Source: Spirometra erinaceieuropaei
Lineage: Eukaryota; Platyhelminthes; Cestoda; Diphyllobothriidea; Diphyllobothriidae
NCBI GenBank assembly: GCA_902702965.1
Contig: CACRXP010000142.1
Coordinates: 972,144-1,036,143, forward strand
Reading direction: 5' to 3'
DNA length: 64,000 bases
Shown one piece after another: positions 40,201-55,200 of this stretch (position 1 is the stretch's first letter; every line of letters begins with the position of its first letter). The notes under the pieces were generated by a model. It saw only the letters and a list, made by a program, of their open reading frames with translations. It had not been told where the DNA came from and did not search any database. The position numbers and the translations under genes were made by a program.

Positions 40201-43200
40201 GTACACGAAGTCACTGGTGTATTCGCCGGTGTAGATATAGCTGGAGATTTCAACACAAAGCAGTCTAAGCACATGAGGTCCATAAAGTCCAAAATTATTT
40301 AAAATGAACTCTGGAAGCTATGCTCGATTCTTTTGACTACAAGAATGTGTCATCTAAAATGCCCACAAGACAATCAAAAGAAGTAAAAGACAACAAATAG
40401 CCGTAAGTGCCCGTGCAATTTCATCCGAATTGCTCGAAGAAACAACCAATGGTAGTTTGTTCCCGCCTAAAACGCCCGTTTGACAGAATCAATATAATTG
40501 TACCCGGGGTTACACAAATAACTCAAAAATTCCTATCCATACTATACCAGCTCCTGAACAGTCCATGTTGGTAAATCAGGAAAGTCTTATTCATCAGATC
40601 GATTTACTGCTAACAACATAGCCGGAAGACCACCAAATCCCCTGATGCTGACGTCAATAAAGGAAAGGTTTTTCATCGGGGTTCAGTTTCAAGGGGAGGC
40701 GCCAAGTCAACTTTTAAGAAGGCACCTAACTCAGGCTGTATCACGGAACTTTCCAGCAGCTGACGCCCGCGTACCGTTCTCCACTAATCTCATCCTTTAC
40801 AGAGAGGACAAAGACAAACTACCAGCTCAGACCACCTCTGTGTTTGTTTAATCTTTCGCCTGTTCCTATGGAGCAGAATATATTGGTCGCATGAGCCGGC
40901 GTTTATCCAAAAGTATAAAAGAACACACTCCAGCATGGTTAGGAATTGGCGAAATAAAGAATGTTAACAGCTCTATCCTCGCGCACAGATCCCTGTGTAG
41001 ATGCCGGACAGGCCTTTCTAGTGATTTACATGGTTCCGTCAAGATATCCAAAAATTCTTGGGCAGCGCCTGTTAACTACGGCATAGGCAGCTGCAATCAG
41101 GCTACGTGGAGCGGTCCTGTGCGCACAGAAGAACTTCATGCAGGTCCCACAGTTGCCATGGTTAAAAGCCACCAAGTCAGCCCCTGCGTATAATTACCTA
41201 TCCCGAGACCACCTTCTCCCTCGCGCTAACTGGCATTTTAGTGTTGTGCTCTCCCCTGCCCTCCCCCCTCCCAACCCGAGGCACAGCACAATTGTCAACC
41301 TGCCTGTATCTTTTAATTCATTATTTCAATAGCCTGAAGAGAATTTATCTAAATAAAAATATGCTCGCCAAATTACCTTTTGGAAGCAGGGATAATCACT
41401 TATTTTCCAAAAAAACTGGCAATCTGGAATTAGTTCAAGTGAAACGGTTATGTCAGTAGAGTGTAAACTTGAAGCTCGGACAATCACAGCCAGTAGGTAG
41501 TTGCTCCAAGATGCAGTTGAAACACTGTTCACCGAACCCTGGATTATGCCATCTGCCACCAGCGCAACAATTCTATGATTGCGGACCGGATAGTTAGTTC
41601 GTATTTTGGTTAGACTGACATATCGACAACCACCCCCGTTAAATTAACTGTCAGATCAGATGACTTGATTTCATTGGAATCGCGATTCTATGGGTGGGGA
41701 TAATTAAAGTGGTCAGGAGAGAATGTCGGAAGTTGGCGATAGCGGACATTATGCGTAGGCGTCCCACGCTCGTTCCACTCCGGCCACCTGATGCGCGCTG
41801 TATGAATCGAACCAATGAAAGAACAGCGAGCTGCTCTTACACGCAATGCATGACTTTCATTGGCTGTTACGCCTTGCCACAGAAGTCAAGCCGTCTCAGG
41901 TGCCAACGTTAGCACAAACGGAACCGTCTTAACCTTAAGCCAAAAATGCTATTAATCACTTTGTTAGGGTAGCGAGGACGTTTGTTGTCGGTAGGCTGAA
42001 AAGTTGGCACTGAAAAGTCATTCTTATAGAACTTGTGATTTCGCCGGAGTAGATCAACTGGGTCGCTTTGTGAAGGTCTAGCTCAGGTAGTTGGAGCGTC
42101 GGTTGTGCCTCAAACCCTGGTCTTACTGTCAACGGTTGGAGTCCCTCAGAGGTCGCCGAGTCTTCCACAAATAGGTCAAATAAAATATGATATGGTTGCT
42201 GATTCAGGCAGTAAACTGTTTTATCATTTCTTCATGACTAAATAAACAATTATCGATGCCGTGCAGCATATCGGCTTGCTTAAGTACCAAGGCTTTTACT
42301 ACGTCTCGATCTAAAGCACAGTCTAAGGTAGTTATGTGGGAGCGATTAAGCCTTTTCGATGGGAAAAATACAGGATATTTCCTTTGTTCATATATGTTGT
42401 CTCATAGTACTCGCATGAAACGCTGACAGTGGATCATTATGCAGAAGGCGAAATGATACATGACAGTTGTCTACTAAGCTTCCTTGGAGAGAGACGCGAG
42501 TAACAGAAAGCGTAGACGATAGCAAAACCAGAACCCTATTCACCCGAAGTTCAAAATGAGAATCCTAGCTTCTAGTCAGACGTAGAATTGCAGAGAGGTC
42601 AGTAGGCAGCAAAGGCTGTTGTAGCTGGAGAGCGCGCCTTTTACGCGGCAGTGTGTCCACTGACTGAAAGGTCGTGTTCGCATCGTTGACTGCCGAACAT
42701 TACTCAATGAGAGATTGCGCGGATTACAACATAAATGTTTGGTCTACCATGTACATTCATTCTCGCCCGTGTCAGATCAGAGCCGCCCCTGCCGTTGCCT
42801 AATGTAGTAGGTGGGCTAACTCATGAAATGTCGACCAAAATTCCGAAATGCGTCTTCGTTTCGAAAAGATTACTGAAGTAGGGTTGTAAAACTAATCATC
42901 GTACAGCATAGTCCTATAATAATTCAGTTACCTCAAGATGCCGGCTTTCGAACGAACCTCTTTTTGGCTGCATGCAAAAACTATAGTCTGCAAAAATGAC
43001 TGCTTGTTTAGGATGCATCTTCCCACTGATTTTTGGTGCCCTTAAAGATTCAATTACATTTTATGGAAAATATGCATTAAAATATGCATTATTTTGATCA
43101 GTCGGTGGAAACTTACGTCTCCTTCCAATTTTATACTTGCAGGAAGGATATGATTCGGTTTTCAAAGATTTTTCTCATTCCCGGATAATTTTTAACCCCA

Positions 43201-46200
43201 CCTGCCCTTACACTTACATTCAGGGTTTCCGAACTACAAGCCGTACATTTTCCGCGTATGGAAAACCTTACGTTTCTCTACGGCATTAAGAGGAGACCGC
43301 ATGAGCTTCATAAAATTTAGTGGCGGATTTAAGCCGTGCTGTTAACTTTACAAGCCAAATTAGTAAATGCAGAGACATGACGTTTTATAAACGGTCATTT
43401 CACGGTATAAAAAATCTCATAATTAGAAGCTTTTTTAAAAACCGAATTATTCCCTTCGAGTATAAAATTGGAAGAAGACGTCACTGTCTTCCGAATGAGC
43501 AGAAGAATGACTATTTTTATCGACATAAGTTGTCACTTTTACTGAGTATAGTTATTGTATGCAGCGGGAAAAAAGTTCGTTCGATAGCCGACATCCTGAG
43601 GTAACTGAAATATTACGGAACTATGCCGCACGATGATTTGTTTTACAACCCTACTTAATAAATTTTTTCGACACGACGACGCATTTCGTAATTTCGGCCG
43701 ACATTTCATGAGTCAGCTCACCTACTGTAGGTGGCCCACTCCACACACTAAACACTCCACACCCCCACTACACATGGGGTCAGGTCGTAGACAGCAAGCA
43801 TAGACAGGCTATTAAGTTTTCTCAGCCCCTCTCTCTGAGTCCATTTGCGGCAGGGTGCGTTAGATGCTACGCAGATGCGCCTCACCATAAAATGGTTAAC
43901 ACGCAAGTCCCCGCTGCCGGACAAAAGTTGTGGGGCGGAGGTGGGCGACGTCTCCTGCAACAGCCGAACCAGCTGTTTAGAGAAAAAAACGACTTTTACA
44001 CTCTACCATTGAGCTGTCGTTTACACAATATTTCATAATGCCACCAAATTGAGGGTTACAGTAAGTCTTCACCTTTTCTAAACGCCTAACGTGAAATATA
44101 AGAGGAGACGACTGTCATACTCCCAGCGCCTAGACCTAGTATCCGCAATATTCGATATTGGAAAATTTATTTGATTTCTAGCCGTCTGGCAAAATACTTT
44201 TATCACTTAACTACTGGGGAGTATCGGTAGATTCATTTAGAAACTCTCCGTCACATACGGTATTAAGTGGTCGGCCTGCTTTGATTGAGTCTAATAAGTG
44301 AAATAAATGAGATGTCCTTAGGGTAGTAACCGATCCTTCATGTTTGGCCAACTAGTGAGAGCAATGAAAAGGCCTGTGAAGACTGTTTGTGTGAATCTCT
44401 ATACAAGGACATGTTAACCAATGAGAACTGAATAGCTGTTTCTGCCGAAACTACTTCCATCAGGTACTCAACTCTACCGGATCGACGATGTTTGCCTCCG
44501 GCAAACGAGCGAAACAGGTATTGAATCATACAGTGCGTGACCGATCTCATGAAATGTTGGCTGAAATTCTGAAATGCGTTTTCGATTAGGAAGGATTACT
44601 TGGTCACGGTTGTAATACTGATTATCTTGCGGCATACTCTTATAACATTTCGGACTCGGCAGGATGTCGGCTTTAAAATGCACTTCTTTTCAATCTCCTG
44701 TAAAAAGCGTGTTCGGTAAGAAATGACTACTTAAGTAGCATACATTTTTCCCATTGATTTTCGATGGTCTTGCAAATTCAAATATATTTTATAGAAACCA
44801 TAAACCAAAATATGCTTTCTTTTAGTCAATCAATAGAGAATCACGTCTTCTTTATATTTTATACTTAAGTAAGGAGTATAATTAGGTTTTAAAAAATTTT
44901 TCTAATTGCCGAATAATTTGGAGCCTGATCATTCGTTGCATTAGCGCTTAGCGATTCCAGTCTACAAGGTGCATGCGTTCCGCGTAAAGAAGATCACGTA
45001 TTTTTCTATGCCATTAAAGAGATATTATACAGGGTCCATAAAATTTTGCAATGGATGCGGACCATGTTGTACATTTCATGAGGAGAAGTGGTAAACGGCC
45101 ACGTACGATGCTATGTGAATGAACATATCGCGGTCTAAAAAGTTTCATAATTAGAAACTTTTTTAAAACCTAATTATACTCCTTCCTTAAGTATAAAATA
45201 TAAAGAAGACGTGATTCTCTATTGATTGACTAAAAGAAAGCATATTTTGGTTTATGGTTTCTATAAAATATATTTGAATTTGCAAGACCATCGAAAATCA
45301 ATGGGAAAAATGTATGCTACTTAAGTAGTCATTTCTTACCGAACACGCTTTTTACAGGAGATTGAAAAGAAGTGCATTTTAAAGCCGACATCCTGCCGAG
45401 TCCGAAATGTTATAAGAGTATGCCGCAAGATAATCAGTATTACAACCGCGCCCAAGTAATCCTTCCTAATCGAAAACGCATTTCAGAATTTCAGCCAGCA
45501 TCTCATGAGATCGGTCACTCACTGTAGGTAGTCTCATAGCACTGAGACAGTCATCTAAGTCCTCTTGGTGTAGGCATCACGTCCTCTTCAAGAAACTGTT
45601 TCTAAAGTACGAGCAAAAACAATTAAATTTTCACGATTCCACCTCGTAGCACAACATGTTTGTTTACTCACTAAATGCGGTCTGAATCCAGTTGACGTTT
45701 TGTGAAGCTGTCCCCCTCGCCGAGANNNNNNNNNNNNNNNNNNNNNNNNNNNNNNNNNNNNNNNNNNNNNNNNNNNNNNNNNNNNNNNNNNNNNNNNNNN
45801 NNNNNNNNNNNNATCATGTGTCATTAATGCCCCCACATAAACCAAATTCGCATAGCTAATGTGAAATAGATCAACTAAAGGTTGCCTGACAGCTACGTCG
45901 CCGAAACTAGGCGAAGGTCGTAGACCGCTTCGTATGAATGCAAACTAAGGACAAAGAGACTGGACCCTAAATGTCTAAGTAACAATGGACACTAAAGAGG
46001 CTGTCCATATCTTCGACAATCCACAGTGCGTGACCGATCTGACGAAATGTTGGCCGAAATTCTGAAATGCGTTTTCGAGCAGAAAGGATTACTTAGGTGG
46101 GGTTGTAATGTTGCTTTTTAAGTAACATACTCCCATAGTATTTCGGGCTCGCTAGGATGTCGGCTTTTGAATGCACTTCATTCCGACCTTCTATAGAAGC

Positions 46201-49200
46201 CACGCTTGCTAAAAATGACTACTTAATTAGCATGTATGTTTCAGATTGCTTTTGCATGGCCTTATAAATTCAAATATTTTTTAATGGAAAACAAGCATAA
46301 AATATGCCTTGTTTAACTTGTTTGGTAGAAAATAACATGATCTTTACATTTTATACCACAAAAAAGCATGCATTTAGGTTTTAAAAAGTTTCTAGTTATG
46401 AGATTTTTAAGATCGTGCGATGTCCATACATACAGCGTCGTACATCTCCGATTACCAATGCTCCTCGTGAAATGTACAACATAACCCGCATTCGTTGTAA
46501 AATCTTACGAATTCAACACGGTATCTTCTTAGAGGCATAAAGGAATATATGATTTTTATTGTGCGCAAAGCATGTACCTTGTAGAATGGAATCGCTAAAT
46601 GGTAATGTAGTAACTGATCAGGCCCAAAATTATTGGGGGAGTGAGAATCATTTTTAGAACCTAAATATACGCTTTCTTTGGGTATAAAATGTAAAGATCA
46701 TGTTATTTTCTACCAAACAAGTTAAACAAGGCATATTTTATGCATGTTTTCCATTTAAAAATATTTGAATTAATAAGACCATTCAAAAGCAATCTGAAAC
46801 CTACATGCTAATTAAGTAGTCATTTTTTTAGCAAGTGTGGCTTCCATAGGAAGCCGAAATGAAGTGCATTCAAAAGCCGACATCCTAGCGAGTCCGAAAT
46901 ACCATGGGAGTATGTTGCTTGATAAGCAACATTACAACCCCACCCAAGTAATCCTTCCTAATTGAAAACGCATTTCAGAATTTCGGCCAACATTTCATCA
47001 GATTGGTCACATACTGTAGGTCGAGACGATCTACTGGCCGAATTGCTCAGAGTTCAGGCTTGCATTCCAGGTGTCAGTAAAATAAACCGACATAATGAAC
47101 TCCTATGGCTTAACAGATCATGTACCATTAATGCCCCTACATAGACCAAATTCGCAAAGCTAGAGTGAACTAGATTAATTAAAGATCGCCTGGCAGCTAT
47201 TCCATCTCATTGAAAAGCCATTGAGCCATCTGACTGAACAGGAACCTCACTGGTTTGAGAGGTCAGAACGCGAGATTCTGAAGGTCAGCCAATTTCACTG
47301 ATCACTTACTGAACTCACATTCATATTGACCCAACTGTGGCAAACTCGGCGCCTCGGTGGGATTCGAACCCACACAGCGGTGGTTAGAGCGTTGGCTGTA
47401 CTAAAGCCTTCCCCTTACTGCGTGCGCTCGAATCCCACCGTTTCGCCGAGTTTGTCACAGTTGGGTCAGTATGAATTATTCAAAATCTGCCAAAATATCT
47501 ATGCATCACTTACTGATCATTGTGTGCATGTGCGTCGGCTGACGACAGAGTCAAATGAGGGAAAAGGGAACGACTTACCCACCTTAGGGCAGACATTGGG
47601 AGGAGAGAGGCCTCGAACGTGTCATTTTCACTCATCTTCACCTTTGTCCCGATGGAACTCACTGTGGTGTTGGCCCTACGCACAAATATGTCTCCGTGCG
47701 CGGGTCGTTTGACTAGAGTGAGCTTCAAATTCACAAATGGCGTGTCCTGATCCGCGAGTCTGAGGACCTCCTCCGTGAGTGGAAGTTCACCGTCACGCGG
47801 CACAGAGACTGGCTTGATCAGCTGTGACGTCGGAAACGCATGCACAGGTGATTTTGAGTGAAATGTCATTTGGTCTGATGAATGCGCTGCAGGACCTAGT
47901 ACGTATTTCCCTCACAGATTTGAGTGCTAAGAGCTTATTGGTTGTAGAGAAAATTCTCCGATCTGAGCAATGAACGAAGCCAACTGTCCTTTAGATATGC
48001 GAGATATTGAGATAGGGTTCATTTTTTCAGATCCTGCGTGGACGGTCTTGCCAACCGCGAGCCACAATCCAAAATAACATTAACTCACACTTGCCTACCT
48101 GACTCGATTGAAACGACAAAAGCCCAAACTGGCACCATAGATTTCTTATTTTTCTCCAAACTTGAAAAAGTCGCTTAAAGCATTACAACGGAGAGGAAAT
48201 ATCGAAAAAGAGATGGGAGACTAGCAGGGCTATTTCTGACCTATCTGTCGTCACTGGACTAACTAAACCCCATGTTGGGATAGCCTGCCGTCGGAATAGG
48301 GAATCTCTGGTTCTTAAACGTTTAGTAGAAACCTTGGCCGTATAAATGCTGGCCTTTTGGCCAGCCGGCTACAATCAGAGATGCCGTTTAACCTGGGAGG
48401 CGCGTTTACTGATCTGATTGTGGTACGGGACACCTCCTCTTCGTTCTGTACCGAGGTTCCAGTCCAAGACCTTTGCGATCGGTCACAGGTTGACAGGGAT
48501 CAATCTCCACTGGAACTCCATAGCACGGCGAAACAAGGATATTCCAAGTTGTAGTCAGATCGATTTACGCTTGTTCCTTATGAGTTTGCAGGATATTTTG
48601 TAATCGAAATTGACAGGATAACAGATCAGTAGCTTAGTAATGAAACGCTCGAAAAATTGCTCGACGACCAGACTTCGGGCCCCCGAATTATGCAAAAACT
48701 GTCCAAGACACTACCCCTATCTGATTCTGTCCTTAATTATGACTCCGAAACGTCATGCAAATTAAACGTGTTCTCACTGTGCACGAAAGGGAGGTCTTAC
48801 CTCAAGGTTAGGAGTTTGGTTGTCTTCCGCTAAAATCCTGATCAAGAGAACCTCCTCAGTGAGGATGTTTATGCCAGGTGCTGAGACGGCTAACTGGACT
48901 GAGACATTTCTGTCCTGAATTAAGCAAAAAGAATTCGGCCTTAATTTAAAGAAAAAAAAGCAAAATGGAGAGAGAAAGAACAGATTGGCTAGCAGAAAAT
49001 GGGTAAGGATTGAGTGAAGCCCCACAAGCATCTGTGGCATACAAAGAATACCTACTACCCCTGTTTAAGGGGGTTTTGGTCCGACACCATTATTTCGGTT
49101 TGGTGTTTCATCGTACAAGGTTGGGCCGTCTGTTGTAGACGGTCTGGTGCATTATCTACAATGACCTTAGTTCAGAGTTGTGAAGCGATCGTTGTAGACA

Positions 49201-52200
49201 GTCTGGTGGTTTATCTACAATGATCTCAGCTCAGAGAGTCGAGAAGCGATAGTTGCAGACATTTAATGTTTATTTTTTACTGTCCTGCTTAAGTTCGGTT
49301 GCTAAATGTCAATGCATTCAAACATTTCCGCCCCAAAAACGAATTTACTAATTATCTATACTTATTTTGCCATTCCTCTACGCATACATAGGCCCCGCAC
49401 ATAAAACTTCTATTACCACCTTTCCCGTAAGACAGGCCCCTTTGGCTGGTCGTGTATGTTTGGGGTTCTTCACCCGATCTCTACCAGAAAATTTTTAAAT
49501 ACATAAAAAACATTTGGAGCTGAGCGGCTCTGTGTCTTTGAGATCAAAGTGCTATAAGACCAATTGATTAAGTGGGCCATGTTCCAATAACTCTAACAGA
49601 CTGGGCTTTTGCATCATTGAATGGTTTACTCAAAAATGAAAAGATCGACAGACAGCTTATCTCGACGAGGTTAGTTGAAGTATCTCTGGTAGTTTTAATG
49701 GGGAAAATAGGTTGGGCAATTAGATGCATTTTCATCCCAGTAAATGGTAGAATTTTTGAAACTTGCCTATGCCTTCAAGCAGAGACACTTATATGGCTAA
49801 ATTTCTGTTTTTACCGATTTTACAGTATTGGTTCAAACCTATTCCGGAACCAAAAGAGAGCCGCAGATACCCTTAGCAATCCCAACGAGACCACTTTATA
49901 TAGAAGAAGTACCGATTTTATTGTTATTGAACTTTTATATAGTCACTTTTGCCTTTCGGTATTGCTTTTCGATGTAGTTTTAATTACAGAGTTATAATTC
50001 TAGAAAATTAGTCTTTGAAGGTGCTGAACGTTTCGTTTTAAAAAATATTAAAGGAAACGTCTTGAGCTTGCTTAAAATACGTAAGTTTTCCCTGACAGAC
50101 TTCAATATATATGCTTTTGCACAACTGACAAGGCTCAAATATTTTGAAATTCACTATAAAATCTGTCCAGAAAAGGTACTATTAAAAGATGATCACAGGA
50201 ACAATATAAAACCATATATAAGCGACAAGCAGCAATAGATTATGTCTTACATTAATATTTTGTATCCCCGCCCAAGTAATCTTTCTAGTAAAGAAGTAAA
50301 CAGTCTTTGATGAACTTCTGTGCACGTTAGTTTTCCTTCCAAAATGTCGGAGACGGGCTAAGTCTGTGTGATTTTTTGACCTTCTTGCCACTGCTGGATG
50401 CATCAAGCGTGGCACCATGAAGCCGGTTTCGGCAAAAAAATTGCCATTGCTTTAACCTAGATGCAACAGCTGTTGAAAAAGGCCCTCCCTGTCTTTTTTT
50501 TCAGGTGACTCAACTGCCGCAAAATTAGTGAGGAAGTCGGTTGAAAACCGCTCCACTATATTCCCATCACTAATACTGCCCAGTTATGTGTTCTGTCGAT
50601 TTTTGGCGATTCCGTGATAAGTTAAGAATTTTAAACTCAGTTTGTAATTTCGTTTTAGATCCGCATAGAGGGCTGGGAATACACCGATGTGCCAACCCCT
50701 CAATGTTGCTTCCTGCAGCTGCAGAAAATTGGTGGAACTATTATCTAGGATTAAAGTAGTATATGTGTTGGAATACAATGAAGCAGTTGTAAGATACGCC
50801 TGGGCTTGTTGATTATAAAGACGGCGACGATGGTAGGGTCATTTATGGTCGATTAACCGTCGTCAGCTTGACTTTGACCTGCTCGACGTTTGAACACAAG
50901 TCATTTGACCCTCCGGCATCCACTGCACTGCAAATCCACTACCTGTCGACAGAGATAGGAAATAATCCGTCTGCAGAAATCCCCTCGGTCGCAGTACAGG
51001 ATAGGGGTGATCCACCTTTACCTTCAAGCTTATCGATTATTGATAAGTAATAACCACATGGCCATTTCAACGGACCGTCCGCTCTGAGCTCCAAGGTAAA
51101 ACGAAGCTTTCGTATCTTGCTCTTCAATGAAGATCTATACGAGCCAAAACCACTCACTGCTGATGTAACCGAGGTGAGTAATGTTTAGTTGCTCTGCTGA
51201 ATTTGGCAGCATTTAAATGAAAGGTTGACATAAATATCGAGACTGCGACTAAAAAGTTGTGTCTCGATATCTTCGCCTCATATTCGCCCAACGATCTTCG
51301 CTTTGAAAGACAACTGGCTTCGATCGTGGGGGCAACCGCTAAGGGGGCCTTAAGATGCTTGCGAGCGTCGTTTCATACGTCGGCCTAGAAGATGAAACGG
51401 TATGGTGATCAGTAGCCAAAGCACTAGCGTCAAAGACGATGCCCTACTCATTCTGGCCGCATCGGAATTTTCACGTCTGTGGAGCTTGAACGCCATATTA
51501 AGTGGCTTAGTTCGTTTGCCAGTCTTTTCATTGATTATGAAAAGACGACCAGGCCCTAGCTATTGACGTGTACTGGCGAGCATAAACAAAGCTGTTTTTT
51601 AGAATCGACAAGTACGCAGATTTTTTACACGAAGAAGGAAGTGAAATCAAGTCTAGGCAATGCAAGAAGGATATATTATGTTTCTATTACATGCTATACT
51701 CTTCTTTTTCTAGCCGTTGGGTTGGCGGTGGGTTACATTTAGACACTCAGCGACACTCCGACAGAAATCAGTACTTTACACCCCGAGAAATGAGTTCACT
51801 TACCGGCTGCTTTACAGGTGTGCTGGAGCCTATCATTAGAAACTAAAAAATCACAACACACACTGTCTATTTTTGTTGTATTCCGGGGACCAAATTCGGG
51901 AACCTTCTTTCGTAGGGGGGGTGGATGCGTAGCGCCTAGCAGGGAAGTCAAGATTTGCGTTCGGTGATCAGTTAGAGTATTATTTGAATGCTTGACCTAT
52001 AACAGCATTCAGAAAGCTTTTTCGGAGTTCACGACAAGTAATAGTGGTTTCGTTAATAGTAACGATGCGGTAAGCGTGGATTAGATGCTTAGAGTCTGGA
52101 TTAAGGGTGAGGTTTTGGTTAGGGGTTAGTGCACTGGAATAGATCCCCTTCCTGGAATTTGACGCAAGGCCACTCTGTATTACGAGTGCTTCCTATTCTC

Positions 52201-55200
52201 GTGTATCGAAACATTTTGGATGGCAAGTACATCTAGAATTACGACAGTAACTATCCAGTGACGAAAAAGAATACACTAGACAAAGACCATGCGTAAGACT
52301 AGAAGACATTCGCATGACATCACCATGGAAACCGGGGGGAAGACCACCTGCTTCAATGTTTCACTCATAAGGAATGGCTACCCTAGTTTATTTAGCAGTT
52401 AATGTTTAAGCACTAACACCGAAAATTTAAACGTTAAGTTTGTGACAAAATTATGACACAGTTTGATTACTTTCAAGGTGGATATCGCCTATCGACGGTG
52501 CCCAACGGGATACTCCCGTGGCGTGGGAATCAGGGATTAGCTGGACCGCTGTGAACAGGCAAACATAGTCTATTTAGTGCGAAAATTGTCCGTGCAGTCA
52601 CGCTGGTCATCAACGTCGTATACTGGCAAAGTGAGCACAGCGTGGCAGTGGAACTAATTATTGAAAATCGTCTGCTATGTAATGGACCTCAGGCACACTT
52701 CTGACTTTTACTGGAGCCAAGATAAAAGCTAGGGATAGCGAAAAACAACTCATGAACTTAAAGAAGGAGACACGATCGCTGGGACGAGAGCTTTATTAGC
52801 CTGACGTTTCGGATTCCTGCTCAAATTTATCGTCATAGACAACAGCAAGTATGGTTGATTCACGCACAAGGGGCTTCAGTATTTATAGGATGCAGTTGCC
52901 ATGCTACCGCATATCTATGAGCATTCACGGCTCCTCCCCCCTTCATCCGGGGCCGTTGCACGTGGTGGGATGGCTGTTTGACGGCCGACATTCGCGTCGT
53001 TAATTGCTGCAATTACATCCCGTGCGTTTGATGTTGGTGTGATGATTGCCCGATCATCTGACCCACCGACACCGGTGTTGGGACAAGTGTTTACATGTGC
53101 GCTCCCCGCGTAGCTAATTACTTCGCCTAGGCGAAGTCTCAGCACCGAGTATGGAAGGGGAAGTTCATTGCACTTGTTAATTGACTGGGGGCCAGTAAAC
53201 CATGATTCAAGTAGCTCCCGGCTCACGCGGTTGTCACCTCTTGCGAGAATTTCGGCCTCTTCGAATTTGAACGTGTGGCCGGATCTCGTTGAATGAGCCG
53301 CAACTTGAGAGCTGGCGTCATTTCTGAGCACCGCTGCCGCGCGTTCGGCCATTCTCGTTCGGAGCCGTCTTCCGGTTTCTCCGGAGCATCCTATAAATAC
53401 TGCAGCACCTTGTGCGTGAATCATCCGTATCTGCTGTTGTCTCTGATGATAGATTTGAGCAGATTTGAGCTAATAAGGCTCTTGTCCCAGCGATCGTGTC
53501 TTCTTCTTCAAGATTATTTTCTAGGACTCGTCTCTTCGCTTCTATTAGCTCATGAACTGTAAACGCCTGGGATTCCGGACCTAGCTCCAGCACTCTTCTA
53601 GTGGACTCCCACTCACACACAGCACACTAGGGAACCTCTGTTGCGAGGAAACACTATCGGTTTGGTAATCCTGGGACGTCAGGCGACTGTATCAGCGACT
53701 CTGTTATTCATGCACCATAATAATCGGACCTAACGTGACAGGAAGTAAGTCTCACCTGGGGCCCAACGTCCTTTATTGGTGGCACAAAGACAACGTCCCC
53801 GGAATCCACCTGTGCTTGAGTGAACCAGTCCACAGCCGGCGGGCTAAGGTCGCGCAAATGGGTCGCCAGACCCGGACGCAGCGCCGTATCGCCCTCGTGG
53901 CTGCTTGAACTGACCGCAGACAGGGAGACTAGACGGCCGGCGTCCTGGGTGCTTAACGGACCCTCCTCTTCCGCAAAGCGCGGATGTCGGGTGATTGTGT
54001 AGACCACGTCCGAGGGACTCGGCATCAGCGGGATGAGATTGCGGGCGGAGAGGCTCCACTGTCGAGTTGGTTCTAGCACATGACGCAGAACGGTCGGATT
54101 GAGAGCCACGTAGTTGGCCGTCTCACGAACATGCAGTACCTCCGCTGGGTTCGACTGCTTGCTCAGCTGGTACCTTGGTTTCGGCTGGGGGAGGGTGGAG
54201 GGAGAAGTGGCAAAGTTGGCGAGTTGTCATTACCACAACAGAATTACAAAGATAACTTGATGTCAGTCATCACTTTGTGCTCAGAGAACCACTAAGGACT
54301 TATTTTAATAGTCAGATTAAACCGATTTCTGAAAAGGAAAAAGGTGATGACAAATGGTACGATGCTGGTTGATGGGAAGAAGTTGTCTTTCCACCTACTT
54401 GGCATATCCGTACTGCCTGTCCTCTATACTCGGGACTAAAATGGACGAGGTTTTCAATAAATTTTTAAGCCATCAAAGTGAAGTCTCTGCCATAACCTGA
54501 TTGGTTTCTTATTAGAACATACTTAAGGACACATCTAAAATGATTTTTAAGGTGAAAGAACTAGTCCTTTTGATTAATTTCCCAATGTTGGCTTTTCCCT
54601 GATCACAGGACTCAATCCCTGCAATGTTCATATTACAAGTGATCTGACTGGAGAGCCTTATTTGAAATTGTCTGAGCTGCCTGGACAAAGTTTACAATTC
54701 TTTTTTTTACTGTTTGCTTATCGGTTAATAATTCAAGTAGCAACCCTTTAATAAACTGCTATTGGTCCATAAGGTGTCGCGATTTTCAATGAGAAAACGT
54801 TGTCTTTTATTTTTAGCTCTCGGGTTTGCTTCATTTTACGCAGACTTGACTAAAGAATTCTGAAAAATGATTGAGCTTATGGATTTACCTTTCAGCAAAT
54901 TGTCTTGTTTACTTCATGTTTATGAAAATTCTTTCCAAAACACAAATCCTCTAGAGCAAGAGGGGAGTTGGGCTGCGGCCGTTTACTTAACAGCAGGCAG
55001 CTACCAGTCACATGTCTGTTTCCGCCTTCAGTTTAGATTTTCAGTGGCGACACGAAGCTGGAGACGATTTTATGCAAATGCGATAATCAGGCCACAGAGG
55101 CTTTTGCATGTCAAAATCCCAAAAACTATACTAAATTTTGCGTGATATGCTCTAAGCACAAACCCCTCCAAAGTCATTTATTTCTGTAATGCAGAAAGTC

